Positions 18,595-27,752 of a stretch of DNA of 64,000 nt are shown here, piece by piece. Positions within the stretch are counted from its first letter, which is position 1. Each line of letters begins with the position of its first letter. A program made the translations under genes and the position numbers. The notes beneath the pieces are model-generated. The model saw nothing but the letters and a program-made list of their open reading frames with translations, had not been told where the DNA came from and made no database searches. The stretch is from Streptomyces griseorubiginosus (GTDB taxonomy: Bacteria; Actinomycetota; Actinomycetes; Streptomycetales; Streptomycetaceae): the NCBI RefSeq assembly GCF_017614965.1, contig NZ_WVUG01000002.1, positions 1 through 64,000 on the forward strand. Reading direction: 5' to 3'.

Positions 18595-19499
18595 TAAGGG
18601 GTCCTTGCAGAATGATCTTCCTGTGGCACGGTGGAGGTGTAGTGATTCCGTCTTTGTGGGGGTGACCCGTGGCACGGCGGAAGCCGTGGGAGATCAGTGA
18701 CGAGCTGTGGGCGGTGATCGAGCCGCTGCTCCCGAAGCATGAACGACGGTTCCGGCACCCCGGGCGCAAGCGGATCGATGACCGCAAGACCCTGCAGGGT
18801 GTGCTGTTCGTCCTCTACACCGGGATCCAATGGGAGTACCTGCCGCAGGAGTTGGGCTTCGGCTCGGGGCCCACCTGCCGGCGCCGGCTGGCCGAGTGGC
18901 AGGAGGCCGGCGTGTGGGAGGAACTCCAGCGGGTGCTGCTGGACCGGCTGCGGGCGGCGGACCGCCTGGACTTCTCCCGCGTCACCGTTGATGCCTCGCA
19001 CGTGCCGGCCAAACGGGGGCGCAGCAGCCCAAAAGTCGGTCCGAGTCCGGTTGACCGTGCACGGCCGGGCTCGAAACACCACGTGCTGACCGACGCGCAC
19101 GGCACCCCGTTGCGGGTATCGCTGACCGGCGGGCACCGCAACGACGTCACCCAGCTGCTGTCGCTGGTCGACGGCGTACCGCCGGTGCGCGGCAAGCGGG
19201 GGCGGCCTCGGCGCAAGCCCCGCGCGTTGTACGCCGACCGGGGCTACGACCATGACATCTACCGTCGCCGACTACGCGAGCGCGGCATCGTCCCGAAGAT
19301 CGCCCGCCGCGGTCAGCCACATGGCTCGGGCCTGGGTCAGGTGCGATGGGTTGCCGAGTCCGCCATTGCCTGGCTCCACGGCCCCCGCCGCTTACGTACT
19401 CGCTGGGAAGCCCGAGACGACATGCACGACGCTTTCCTCCAGCTCGCCCACTGCATGACCCTCGCCCGCAAGGTTCCAGCATTCTGAAAGCACCCCTAA
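18595..19499 (+). mobile_element. IS5-family insertion sequence, complete
   Basis: About 0.9 kb with imperfect 20-base terminal inverted repeats at 18595-18614 and 19480-19499 that agree at 17 of 20 positions (outer sequence TWAGGGGT, inner CAGAATG). It holds one uninterrupted transposase gene. The exact target duplication is not obvious because CTAA occurs at both edges. Confidence 0.8.
18669..19487 (+). CDS. IS5-family transposase
   Basis: A 272-residue DDE transposase of the IS427-like type, starting at GTG 18669. The N-terminal DUF4096-type region is PWEISDELWAVIEPLLPKHE. Catalytic residues are apparent: Asp in VTVDASHVPAK, Asp in YADRGYDHD, Glu in VAESAIAWLHGPRRLR. No frameshift is needed, so the element may still be active. 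Confidence 0.92.
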   Translation: MARRKPWEISDELWAVIEPLLPKHERRFRHPGRKRIDDRKTLQGVLFVLYTGIQWEYLPQELGFGSGPTCRRRLAEWQEAGVWEELQRVLLDRLRAADRLDFSRVTVDASHVPAKRGRSSPKVGPSPVDRARPGSKHHVLTDAHGTPLRVSLTGGHRNDVTQLLSLVDGVPPVRGKRGRPRRKPRALYADRGYDHDIYRRRLRERGIVPKIARRGQPHGSGLGQVRWVAESAIAWLHGPRRLRTRWEARDDMHDAFLQLAHCMTLARKVPAF

Positions 19500-19635
19500 A
19501 GGGCTTGTAGCCCTCTCGCCCGTGTCGGACCACCCTTCGGTAGATGGTCCGCGGCGCTGCTGGGGTATGGACCCGGTGGCACTCGGCCCCATAGTGTCCG
19601 GTCAAAGCGGGCGGGCGGTCGGCCGGGGGGCGGGC

Positions 19636-21240
19636 GTGGCGGATGCGGAGCGGCACGAGCAGCAGAGTGAGCGGGCGGCATCCGCGACGGGCGCGGTCGC
19701 GCCGGGCGAAGGGATCCAGGCTTCCCCGGTCGGAGCGCCCGCACCGGCAGCATCGCCGGGCGGCGGTTCACCGCCCCTGCCCTCCTTCGCGTTACTCCCC
19801 GTCGCCGCTGTGTGCTCCGCGCTCGTGGGTGTGCTCACCGTTCTGTCGGGCCGGTACGGCTTTCACCGTGACGAGTTGTACTTTCTGGCGGCGGGACGCC
19901 ATCCGGCCTGGGGTTATGTGGACCAGCCGCCGCTCACCCCGCTCCTCGCCCGCACGGCGAGCGCGCTGTTCGGGGACACGCCGGAGGGGCTGCGGGTGCC
20001 GGCCACGCTTGCGAGTGCGGCCACGGTGGTGGTGGCCGCGCTGCTGGCGCGGGAGGTGGGTGCGGGGCGGCGCGCTCAGGTGCTCGCCGCGGTGCTGACC
20101 GCGGTGAGTGCCCAGGTGCTGGCGGTGGGGCACATGGTGTCGACGGCCACGTTCGACCTGCTGGCCTGGCTGGTGCTGAGCCTGTGCGTGCTGCGGCTGC
20201 TGCGTACCGGCGAGGGACGGTGGTGGCTGGCTGTCGGCGCCGCACTCGGGGTGGGGCTGCTGAACAAGTATCTGGTGGCGTCGCTGCTGGTGGCCCTGCT
20301 CGCCGGGATCGCCGCCGTCGGCCCGCGGCATGTTCTGCGCGGTGCCTGGCCCCTCGCCGGCGCGGCCGTCGCGCTTGCGCTGGCCGGCGGCAATCTGTGG
20401 TGGCAGGCCCGGCACGGCTGGCCCGAACTGACGGTGGCGCACGGCATCAGCGCGGACGACGGCGCGGACAACCGGATCGCCTTCGTACCGGAGCAACTCG
20501 TCTTCCTTTCCCCGCTGTTCGTGCCGGTGTGCGTGGCCGGGTGGCGCCGCCTGTGGCGCGAGCCGGCCCTGCGCTGGGCGCGCCCGGCGGCGGTCGCGTA
20601 TCCGTTGCTGTGCCTGCTGGTGCTGGCGGCCGGGGGCAAGGGCTACTACACGGTCCCGCTGCTGATCGTGCTGCTCGCGGCGGGCTGTGAGCCGCTCGCC
20701 GGGTGGCTGCGCCGGTACCGCCGGCCGGTGTGGGCGCCGGCGCTTGTCTGCGCGGCGGCGATCAGCGCGGTCGTGGCCCTGCCGCTGCTGCCGCCGAGCG
20801 CGCTGGCGCTGCCCATGGCGGTGAACAAGGAGCAGGGCGAGCAGGTCGGCTGGCCTGCCCTGGCGGACGCGGCCCGCCGGGGCTGGTTGCTGATCCCGCG
20901 GGATGAGCGGGCCCGGGCGGTCGTCCTCGCCCAGAACTACGGCGAGGCCGGTGCCCTCGACCGCTACGGCCCCGCCCGGGGTCTGCCGCGGTCCTACTCC
21001 GGCCATATGAGCTATGCGGACTGGGGCCGGCCCCCGGACTCGGCCGACGGCCCCGTCCTCCTCGTACGGCAGCGGGACGCCACGGACATCGAACGGCACT
21101 TCACCGGCTGCCGCGAGGTCGCCCGCGTCGACAACGGACACGACGTCGACAACGAGGAACAGGGCGCGTCGATCGACCTGTGCTCGGGGACGGCACAGCC
21201 GTGGTCAAAGCTGTGGCCACAGCTGCGACGCTACTACTGA
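19636..21240 (+). CDS. ArnT-like glycosyltransferase family 39 protein
   Basis: A large membrane glycosyltransferase of the PMT/ArnT superfamily. After a Pro/Ala-rich cytoplasmic N-terminus it has about ten hydrophobic segments. The first extracytoplasmic loop carries the family signature YGFHRDELYFLAAGRHP with the catalytic-type Asp-Glu pair, followed by GYVDQPPLTPLLAR. Such enzymes use polyprenyl-phosphate sugars to modify lipids or proteins outside the cell. GTG 19636 follows a GGGGGG ribosome site; in-frame starts exist back to 19522, beside the IS5 end. The acceptor is unknown. Confidence 0.85.
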   Translation: MADAERHEQQSERAASATGAVAPGEGIQASPVGAPAPAASPGGGSPPLPSFALLPVAAVCSALVGVLTVLSGRYGFHRDELYFLAAGRHPAWGYVDQPPLTPLLARTASALFGDTPEGLRVPATLASAATVVVAALLAREVGAGRRAQVLAAVLTAVSAQVLAVGHMVSTATFDLLAWLVLSLCVLRLLRTGEGRWWLAVGAALGVGLLNKYLVASLLVALLAGIAAVGPRHVLRGAWPLAGAAVALALAGGNLWWQARHGWPELTVAHGISADDGADNRIAFVPEQLVFLSPLFVPVCVAGWRRLWREPALRWARPAAVAYPLLCLLVLAAGGKGYYTVPLLIVLLAAGCEPLAGWLRRYRRPVWAPALVCAAAISAVVALPLLPPSALALPMAVNKEQGEQVGWPALADAARRGWLLIPRDERARAVVLAQNYGEAGALDRYGPARGLPRSYSGHMSYADWGRPPDSADGPVLLVRQRDATDIERHFTGCREVARVDNGHDVDNEEQGASIDLCSGTAQPWSKLWPQLRRYY

Positions 21241-21814
21241 AAGCAGGTCGGGCGCAGGTTGGCGCGGTTCGGAAGTGCCCTTCAGCTCAGCCGTGTCACG
21301 CCTTCGGAATCCTCGACGACGAGGACGACCCGCACGTGGTCGCCGGGGCCGCCGACGGGCGCGCCGCCCGCGCCACCTGCCGCGACCGCGGCCCGACGTG
21401 GTGCGGATGCGTATCCGCATGCCCGGCATGGACGGGCTCATACGGCACGTGGAGCGATGCGGTTGCTACGGCCCTGGAGGACCTCGCGGCCGACCTGGAA
21501 GAGGCCGGCCGCGACGGCGCCGACGTGCGCAAGGCCGCCGAGGCGGCACTGCGCCACCGCACCGTCCTCGACGAGATCACCGAACTCCGCTTGCTCGGCG
21601 GGGACTTGTGGACCGTTCGCCAGGCAAGTCGTTTGTCGGTACCGAGGTTGTCGGAATCTCCGTGCACTCGAACCGCACCGCTGACGGAAGCCCCGGCCGG
21701 CAGCTGGCGGCGGAGAAGAAGGCGGGCTGCAGCGTCAAACGCGCGTGTGAGCTGTTGAAGGGCCCGCCGTACCAGTACACCCGGTCCCCGAACGGTGCAG
21801 GAATCGGGTGCGGC
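21241..21814. other. Gap with decayed fragments
   Basis: No intact gene in about 570 bases. Besides the response-regulator remnant listed separately, 21455-21620 reads as a helical fragment (ALEDLAADLEEAGRDGADVR) that I do not recognise. 21690-21760 (EKKAGCSVKRACELL) is weakly reminiscent of the start of IS3-type transposase B proteins. Confidence 0.35.
21296..21450 (+). pseudogene. Response-regulator receiver remnant
   Basis: Two frame-shifted pieces resemble a NarL-type receiver domain: FGILDDEDDPHVVAGAADG for the first strand and acidic pocket, then RPDVVRMRIRMPGMDGLIR for the phosphorylation-site strand. In the latter the phospho-acceptor Asp position ('vlMDiRMPgmDG') reads R, so it is not functional even locally. 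The output domain is missing. Confidence 0.4.
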
Positions 21815-22120
21815 TTACCAACTGCTCTTGGTCACACCGGGGAGCTCGCCCGCGTGGGCCATCTCGCGCACGCGGATGCGGGACAGGCCAAAGGCGCGCA
21901 GATGGCCGCGGGGACGCCCGTCCACGGCATCGCGGTTGCGCAGGCGGGTGGCGCTGGCGTCGCGGGGCTGCCGGCGCAGTTCCCGCTGGGCGGCGGCGCG
22001 TTCCTCGTCCGAAGTTCCAGGGGACGAGATGATCGCCTTCAGCTCGGCGCGGCGCGCGGCGTAGCGGGCCACGACGAGGCGCCGCTGTTCATTCTTGGCG
22101 ATCTTGCTCTTCTTCGCCAT
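21815..22120 (-). CDS. rpsN: 30S ribosomal protein S14, zinc-free paralogue
   Basis: A 101-residue long-form S14 ([14 protein letters not shown]...[19 protein letters not shown]). It lacks the two CxxC pairs of zinc-binding S14, so it is the C-minus paralogue. In actinobacteria such copies replace zinc-binding ones on ribosomes when zinc is scarce, freeing the metal. It overlaps the L28 gene by one base, and the pair shares the Zur-type control region at about 22.4 kb with the divergent rpmG. Confidence 0.95.
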   Translation of the reverse strand: MAKKSKIAKNEQRRLVVARYAARRAELKAIISSPGTSDEERAAAQRELRRQPRDASATRLRNRDAVDGRPRGHLRAFGLSRIRVREMAHAGELPGVTKSSW

Positions 22121-22356
22121 CAGACCTTCCCTCCCCGGGCGCGGATGCGGGCCACCGCCGCCTCGATGCCGATCGTGTCAACCGTCTTGACGGCCTTGGC
22201 GGAGAGCGTGAGCCGGACGTGGCGGCCTTCGCTCGGCAGCCAGTAGCGCTTGCGCTGGATGTTCGGGTCGAAGCGGCGCTTGCTGCGCCGGTGCGAGTGG
22301 GAGATGTGATGGCCGAAGCCGGGCTGACGGCCGGTGAGTTGGCAGTGGGCTGACAT
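22120..22356 (-). CDS. rpmB: 50S ribosomal protein L28, zinc-free paralogue
   Basis: A 78-residue L28 ([20 protein letters not shown]...[15 protein letters not shown]). Only one Cys remains of the usual four-cysteine zinc site, marking it as the C-minus paralogue. An upstream in-frame extension of 21 residues is hydrophobic junk crossing the regulatory region, so Met 22356 is chosen. The stop overlaps the S14 start. Confidence 0.95.
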   Translation of the reverse strand: MSAHCQLTGRQPGFGHHISHSHRRSKRRFDPNIQRKRYWLPSEGRHVRLTLSAKAVKTVDTIGIEAAVARIRARGGKV

Positions 22357-22403
22357 GGGGTTCCTCCTCTGTTGGCGGCGACGGCAGCACACTAGCAGCT
22401 TAA

Positions 22404-22418
22404 TGAAAATGAAAACCA
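22404..22418. promoter_or_regulatory. Zur-box-like site between rpmB and rpmG
   Basis: TGAAAATGAAAACCA, the 7-1-7 form of actinobacterial Zur boxes (TGAAAATGATTTTCA type) with a weaker right arm. It lies in the 83-base divergent spacer, 22 bases before the rpmG start and 48 from rpmB, so one site could control both directions. Zn-Zur binding would repress; zinc starvation would derepress. Confidence 0.65.
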
Positions 22419-22439
22419 ATCTCCTGTATGGTGCTGCCC

Positions 22440-22604
22440 ATGGCCCGTAACGAACTCCGCCCGATCATCAAGCTGAGGTCCACCGCCGGCACCGGCTACA
22501 CGTATGTGACCCGCAAGAACCGCCGCAACAACCCCGACCGGCTGACGCTGCGCAAGTACGACCCGGTCGCCGGCCGCCACGTCGACTTCCGTGAGGAGCG
22601 CTGA
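22440..22604 (+). CDS. rpmG: 50S ribosomal protein L33, zinc-free paralogue
   Basis: A 54-residue L33 ([20 protein letters not shown]...[13 protein letters not shown]). All four zinc-binding cysteines of the C-plus form are absent. It is the first gene of the rightward operon rpmG-rpmE-cobW-rpsR. Its stop is followed after five bases by the L31 start. Confidence 0.95.
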   Translation: MARNELRPIIKLRSTAGTGYTYVTRKNRRNNPDRLTLRKYDPVAGRHVDFREER

Positions 22605-22609
22605 GAACC

Positions 22610-22867
22610 GTGAAACCCGGAATCCACCCCGACTACCGCCCGGTCGTCTTCCGTGACCGGGCCGCCGACTTCGCCTTCCTGACACGCTCGACGGCCACCA
22701 GCGACAAGACCGTCGAGTGGGAGGACGGCAACACCTACCCCGTCATCGACGTCGAGATCTCCTCGGCGAGCCACCCCTTCTACACCGGGACCCAGCGGGT
22801 CCTGGACACCGCGGGGCGGGTCGAGCGATTCGAGCGGCGCTACGGACGCTCACGGAGCAAGCAGTGA
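22610..22867 (+). CDS. rpmE: 50S ribosomal protein L31 type B
   Basis: An 85-residue L31 of the long, cysteine-free type B ([60 protein letters not shown]). It starts at GTG 22610 and its stop overlaps the CobW-like gene by four bases. It is the zinc-independent counterpart of housekeeping RpmE. Confidence 0.95.
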   Translation: MKPGIHPDYRPVVFRDRAADFAFLTRSTATSDKTVEWEDGNTYPVIDVEISSASHPFYTGTQRVLDTAGRVERFERRYGRSRSKQ

Positions 22868-24038
22868 GCCGGGACCAGGCGCGGCTGCCGGTCGCGGTCG
22901 TCGCCGGGTTGCACGCGGATGCCCGCCGGGCCGCCGTGGAGGAGATCCTGCGTACGGTCCCGGCTCGGTGGCGCTGCACCACGACCTGACGTCCGCCGTC
23001 GACCGCGCGGTGCACCGCACCGTACGTGATGCCGGCGGCCTGTTGGGCAGCGGTGACGCACCCCTGGTGAACGACTGCGCGTGCTGCGCGCTGCGCGAGG
23101 ACCTGGTCCCCGAACTGCTGCGGCTCGCAGGGGAGGACAGGTACCGGCTGGCCGTCGTGGAACTGTGGGACTCCGTCGAACCCCAGGCCATGGCCGGGGT
23201 CATCGCCGCCGCAGGCGCGCCCCTTGCGCTGACCGGGGTCACCACGGTGATCGACCCGGCACTCGTCCTGCCGTACCTGTCCAACGGCGATGACCTGGCC
23301 GACGTCGGCCTCGCCGCCGCCCCTACCGACCAGCGCACGGTCGCCGACACCTTCGCCCGGCAACTGGAGTACCCCACGGTCATCGCCGTCGGTGAGGACG
23401 GTACGCACGGGCAGGACGTGGAGGCCGCCGACGACACCGACTATGCGCTGCTCGCCCAGCTCACGCCGGGCGCACGCAAGGTGCGCGTGGGCAGCGGCGC
23501 CCTGGGTGGCGTCCTGCTGGCGGGCTTCGACGTGTCGGCGGCCGCCGCCCGTGTGCATCCTGCGTGCGCGCTGCTGCCGCAGGAATGTGACGAGCACGGT
23601 GTGAGCACCTTCGTCTGGCGGCGCGAACGGCCCTTCCACCCGCAGCGCCTCTACGCGGCGCTGGAGGACCTGACCTGCGCGGCCGCCCGAAGCCGTGGGC
23701 GGTTCTGGCTGGCGGACCGCCCCGACACCCTGCTGTCGTGGGATGCCGCAGGTGGCGCGCTGTGCGTGGAGTCGTCCGGCCCCTGGCTGGCCGCCCTGCC
23801 CGACGCCGCCTGGGAGATGGTTCCCGTCGAACGACGCCTCGCCGCCTCCCTGGACTGGCACCCCGAGCAGGGCGACCGCTGCCAGTACCTCACCTTCACC
23901 TCGCCCGGCCTGGACCGTGACGGTCTGCTGGCCATGCTCGACTCGTGCCTGCTCACCGACGACGAATACGCGGCCGGCAGCGACTGCTGGCGACAACTCC
24001 CGCACGCCTTCGACGGCTTGCTTGATCCAGTGACCTGA
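22864..24038 (+). pseudogene. CobW/G3E GTPase-like gene, single frameshift
   Basis: GTG 22864 opens [20 protein letters not shown]... up to EEILRTVP. The frame then breaks and the remaining 350-odd residues continue one frame over from about 22965 (SVALHHDLTSAVDRAVHRTV). Restoring one G in CCGGCTCGG at about 22961-22965 rejoins them as RTVPGSVALHHD. Downstream are NDCACCALREDLVPEL (the CxCC-type metal motif) and the CobW C-terminal domain (RRERPFHPQRLYAAL). The P-loop position reads GLHADARRAAV without the canonical Lys. I recall this degenerate form from related proteins, so it is probably a family trait. Zur-linked CobW proteins are proposed zinc metallochaperones. Confidence 0.8.
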
Positions 24039-24072
24039 AAACGGCGACGCGCAAGAGAGGACCGATCTCACC

Positions 24073-24315
24073 ATGCCCCGACCCACAAGCACCCGGCGGC
24101 AGACCGCCAAGCGGCAGCGCACGAACCCGCTGGACGCCGCCGGCATCACCTACATCGACTACAAGAACACCGACCTGCTGCGGAAGTTCATCTCCGACCG
24201 CGGAAAGATCCGCAGCCGTCGGGTGACCCACGTGAGTCGTCAGCAGCAGCGGCAGATAGCGCAGGCCATCAAGAACGCACGCGAGATGGCGCTCCTGCCC
24301 TACAGCTCCCGATAG
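24073..24315 (+). CDS. rpsR: 30S ribosomal protein S18, zinc-free paralogue
   Basis: An 80-residue S18 ([40 protein letters not shown]). There is no Cys in the N-terminal extension where zinc-binding S18 has its metal site. It is the last gene of the operon and lies 34 bases after the CobW-like gene. Confidence 0.95.
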   Translation: MPRPTSTRRQTAKRQRTNPLDAAGITYIDYKNTDLLRKFISDRGKIRSRRVTHVSRQQQRQIAQAIKNAREMALLPYSSR

Positions 24316-24436
24316 CAGAGGGGACTGAGGAGCCGTACGGATGGAGACACCTCCTCTCGTACGGCTCCGGATCAGTGTCCGTGCCAGGCCGGGCCGGGCG
24401 GCGCCGTGGCTGCGTTCGCCGCCCGGCCCGGCGTCT

Positions 24437-25388
24437 TCAGACGCCCGCCACGAGGTGGGGATGCTCGTCATCGCAGGTGTCGTCGATGCCGTAGGTGTCC
24501 CAGGCAGGGAACGGGTCCGCGAGCGGCAGTTCCTCCCCCTCGGGCATGAGGCAGTCGGCCAGTGCCGCATGCAGGGCGTCCGCGTGCAGATCTGTGCCGA
24601 TGAAGACCAGTTCCTGGCACTCTGGGCTGTCGGTGTCGCGTGCAGCCGAGGGGTCGAAGCGTGCGACGGAGCCGGCCTGTGACCACAGGCCCGTCACGTG
24701 CGGGCGGCTGGCGAGAGTGAAGAAGCCCTTGGAGCGCAGGATCTGTCCGTATGCGCCGCTGTCGAGTTCCTCGGTCACGAACGCCCACAACCGGCCCGGG
24801 TGGAAGGGCAGTCCGGAGCGGAAGACGGTCGAGGAGATGCCGTACTCCTCCGTCTCGGGGACGTGGTCGCCGTTGAGTTCCTTCACCCAGCCGGCGGCTT
24901 GTTGGGCGCGTTCCAGGTCGAACAAACGGGTGCCCAGTACGTCACTCACCCTCACCCGGCCATGGACGGCCGGGACGAGGCGTGCGGCCGGGTTGAGGCG
25001 GGTGAGCGCCGCCCGCAGCCGGTCCGCCGCTTCCTCGTCGACGAGGTCGAGCTTGTTGCGGACGATGACGTCGGCGAACTCGATCTGGTCCATCAGCAGG
25101 TCGCTGACGGTGCGTTCGTCGCCCTCGTACTGCTCCAGGCCCCGCTCGGCCAACTCATCGCCGCCTGCCAGCTCGGGCAGGAAGTTGGCGGCCTCCACGA
25201 TCGTGACCATGGTGTCCAGGCGGGCGAGGTCGCCGAGGGTGGCGCCGTCGTCGCGGGCGAAGGCGAAGGTCGCGGCGACCGGCATGGGTTCGGATGAGCA
25301 GGTAGTCGAAGCGGCCCTCGCGGGCGAGCCGGTCGACCTCTTTGAGCAGGTCGTCGCGCAGGGTGCAGCAGATGCAGCCGTTGGTCAT
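24437..25388 (-). pseudogene. CobW/G3E GTPase, internal deletion and lost P-loop
   Basis: The minus strand first gives MTNGCICCTLRDDLLKEVDR then LAREGRFDYLLI, the CxCC region of a classic G3E GTPase. The expected ESTGIAEP strand is missing: the sequence jumps to the frame reading PMPVAATFAFARDD at about 25285-25300. From there about 280 residues run intact, including ADVIVRNKLDLVDEE (guanine-recognition NKxD) and the CobW C-terminal domain. Upstream of 25388, toward zur, no GAGKTT P-loop can be found, so the nucleotide-binding N-terminus is lost too. It is the last gene after znuACBB-zur. Confidence 0.8.
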
Positions 25389-25502
25389 CTCGACCAGCCG
25401 TTCCTCGGTGCGCGAGAGGGCTGCCTTGCCCTGTGGCTGTGCTGCGGGGTGCGACTGCTGCCCTTGACCGTGACCACTCCGGACAGGCGGTGGCGCCTGA
25501 GT

Positions 25503-25961
25503 TCACCGGCGTTCGTCCGCAGCCAGTCGTTGGCCGCAGTCCGGGCACACCCCGGACAGCTCCACCGTGTGCCGGACGTTCGCGAACCCGGAGGTCTGCG
25601 CGAGGGTGTCGGCCCATTCCTCCACTGGGCCGGAGTCGACGGGGCGGCTCAGGCCGCATTCGGTGCAGATGAGGTAGTGGCGGTGTTCGGGCCCCGGGCG
25701 GTAGCGGAAGAGGCGCTCACCGTTGGTGTCGCGCACCATGTCGGCCCGGCCGGCGTCGGCCAGGCCGGCCAGTGTGCGGTAGACCGTGGAGAGGCCGACC
25801 CGTGAGCCGGCGGCAGCGAGCTGGTTGTGGAGCGCTTGGGCGCCGACGAAGCCGTCGGCTCGGACGAGTGCCTCGACCACGATGGTGCGTTGCTGGGTGA
25901 GGCGGCCGATCAGCGTGACGTCGTGCGAGGGGATGGGGGTGCGCTGGCGGTCGGGAGCCAT
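25503..25961 (-). CDS. zur: Fur-family zinc uptake regulator Zur
   Basis: A 152-residue Fur-family repressor. The winged helix is evident (TQQRTIVVEALVRADGFVGA, VGLSTVYRTLAGLADAGRAD). The dimerisation domain has two CxxC pairs (CTEC and CPDC) forming the structural zinc site, with EHRHYLICTE contributing regulatory ligands. Its place in the znu operon, amid zinc-free ribosomal paralogues, supports Zur over Fur or PerR. It follows the second ZnuB gene by 13 bases. With zinc bound it should repress the sites at 22404, 29737 and 31403. Confidence 0.93.
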   Translation of the reverse strand: MAPDRQRTPIPSHDVTLIGRLTQQRTIVVEALVRADGFVGAQALHNQLAAAGSRVGLSTVYRTLAGLADAGRADMVRDTNGERLFRYRPGPEHRHYLICTECGLSRPVDSGPVEEWADTLAQTSGFANVRHTVELSGVCPDCGQRLAADERR

Positions 25962-25974
25962 CGGGTGCCTTCGC

Positions 25975-26844
25975 TCATGTGCCGGTGGGGACAGCGGTGC
26001 GCGTGCGAGGACCGGGAACCGGGCGTCGTATCAGGAAGGTGGCGGTGTACACGGCCGTGGCGGCGGCCATGATCGCGAAGCTCGGCGGCACCTTCGGCAC
26101 CGCGTAGGAGGTGAACAGCCCCGCCCACATCTCCAGTACCGCAAGCCCGGCGGAGAGGGCGAGTGCCCGGTAAGGGCGGTCGGTGAGGCGGATCGCGGCG
26201 CCCGCGGGGGCGGCGAGCAGGCCGAGCAGGAGCAGGGAACCGACCGCCTGGGTGGCCTCTGCGGCGCTGATTCCGGCCAGGGCGAGGAAGCCGTAGCCGA
26301 GCAGCCGGACCGGTACCCCGCGGGCGGCGGCCACGGCCTCGTCGAGCGTGGCGAACAGCAGTGGCCGGGCGATGAGGAGCACCAGCAGGCCGACCTCGGC
26401 GGCCACCAGGGCGGCGACGACCGCGCTGCTGGAGGAGATGCCGAAGATGGAGCCGAACAGCACGCTGACGCCGGCGGTGCCGTTGGTGGTGCTGCGGGAG
26501 GTCGTGTAGAGGGTGATGAAGAAGGCGCCCAGGCCCAGGATCCAGGAGAAGACGCTGCCGATGACCACGTCGTCGGGCCGCGCCTTGCGGCCGAGGGTGC
26601 CGAACAGCAGCGCCATGGCGATGGTGGCGGCGAACAGCCCGAGGCGAAGGTCGGCGCCGAAGGCGAGAGCGGCCATCGCACCGGTGAAGGCGACGTGGCT
26701 GAGGGCGTCGCCGGTGAAGACCTGCGCCCGCAGCACCAGGAAGTAGCCGACCAGCCCGCAGGCGGCGGCGATGGCGGTACCGGCGAGGAAGGCGTGCAGG
26801 AAGAACGGGTGGGACAACGGGGAGGCGGCGAGCAGGACGGTCAT
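25975..26844 (-). CDS. znuB: Zinc ABC transporter permease (second ZnuB)
   Basis: A 289-residue ABC-3 family permease with about eight membrane segments (LGLFAATIAMALLFGTLG, LLLLGLLAAPAGAAIRLTDR). It ends near the zur start and begins four bases inside the preceding permease gene (ATGA overlap). Two different permease subunits in one zinc operon suggest a heterodimeric channel, as in some actinobacterial zinc or manganese transporters. Confidence 0.9.
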   Translation of the reverse strand: MTVLLAASPLSHPFFLHAFLAGTAIAAACGLVGYFLVLRAQVFTGDALSHVAFTGAMAALAFGADLRLGLFAATIAMALLFGTLGRKARPDDVVIGSVFSWILGLGAFFITLYTTSRSTTNGTAGVSVLFGSIFGISSSSAVVAALVAAEVGLLVLLIARPLLFATLDEAVAAARGVPVRLLGYGFLALAGISAAEATQAVGSLLLLGLLAAPAGAAIRLTDRPYRALALSAGLAVLEMWAGLFTSYAVPKVPPSFAIMAAATAVYTATFLIRRPVPGPRTRTAVPTGT

Positions 26845-27752
26845 GCGGTCACCTCCTTGGCAACGGGCGTGGCCCCGGCCCGGATGCGAGCGAGTCCCTC
26901 ACGCAGCGAGCGCCGGCCCAGCGCGAGCAGGTATCCGGCGAAGGCGATGGTCGTCACGAAGAAGCCCAGAGGGTAGGGCCAGTAGTAGGCGGCGGTCAGT
27001 CCCAGCCAGGTCGCGGCGAAGGCCAGCAGGACGGCCAGGGCCAGACTCAACGCCGGGCGGGCGGTGAGGACTTGCGCGGTGGCGGCTGGAATCACCATGA
27101 GGGCGAAGACCAGGAGGGTCCCGGTGATCTGGCTCGCCTCGGCGGTGGCCGCACCGAGCAGGACGAGGAAGACCACCGACAGGGCGCGGACCGGCACCCC
27201 GCGCCCGCCGGCGACCTGCGGGTCCACGGACGCGAACAGCAGCGGCCGTCCGATCAGCGCCAGCACCGCGAGCACCACCGCACCGACCACCATCAAAACG
27301 GTCACCTGGGCGGAGGTGATGCCCAGGAAAGTGCCGAAGAGGATGGTCTGCGGCCCCTCCAGCAGCCCCCGGTACAGGGCTGTGAACAGGAACCCGGACG
27401 CGAGCAGAAACGCCTGTACGGTCCCGGTCAGTGCGGACTCCTCGTGCTCACGGCCACTCCGCAAGGCCGCGATGACCAGCGCCGCAGCCACGCACAGGGT
27501 GAAGTAGCCGTAGACCGCGCTGACTCCGAGCAGGAGCGCTCCGGCGGCGCCGGGGAAGGCGACGGCGGAGACGGTGTGGGCGGCGAACGTCTGTCGCCGC
27601 AGCACCACGAACCAGCCCACGACCGCGGAGACCACGGCTACGACCGCGCCCGCGCGGAACGCGTTGACCATGAACGGGTACGACCACATGTCCTGGAAGT
27701 CGGTCAGGAGGTTCCACGACCAGGCCGGCGCCCCCGTCTCAGCGAGCATCAT
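26841..27752 (-). CDS. znuB: Zinc ABC transporter permease (first ZnuB)
   Basis: A 303-residue ABC-3 family permease: WFVVLRRQTFAAHTVSAVAF near the N-terminus is the conserved ZnuB loop, and EASQITGTLLVFALMVIPAA lies in the C-terminal half. It overlaps the end of znuC by 14 bases and the next permease by four, so it is translationally coupled on both sides. Confidence 0.92.
   Translation of the reverse strand: MMLAETGAPAWSWNLLTDFQDMWSYPFMVNAFRAGAVVAVVSAVVGWFVVLRRQTFAAHTVSAVAFPGAAGALLLGVSAVYGYFTLCVAAALVIAALRSGREHEESALTGTVQAFLLASGFLFTALYRGLLEGPQTILFGTFLGITSAQVTVLMVVGAVVLAVLALIGRPLLFASVDPQVAGGRGVPVRALSVVFLVLLGAATAEASQITGTLLVFALMVIPAATAQVLTARPALSLALAVLLAFAATWLGLTAAYYWPYPLGFFVTTIAFAGYLLALGRRSLREGLARIRAGATPVAKEVTA

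Noticed and set aside
18406-18597. 63-residue membrane peptide gene
   Set aside because: No ribosome site or family. It may be a cut 3' end, so it is reported only within the gap entry.
21690-21760. IS3-type transposase B start
   Set aside because: The resemblance (KAGCSVKRACELL) is short and no further catalytic segment follows.
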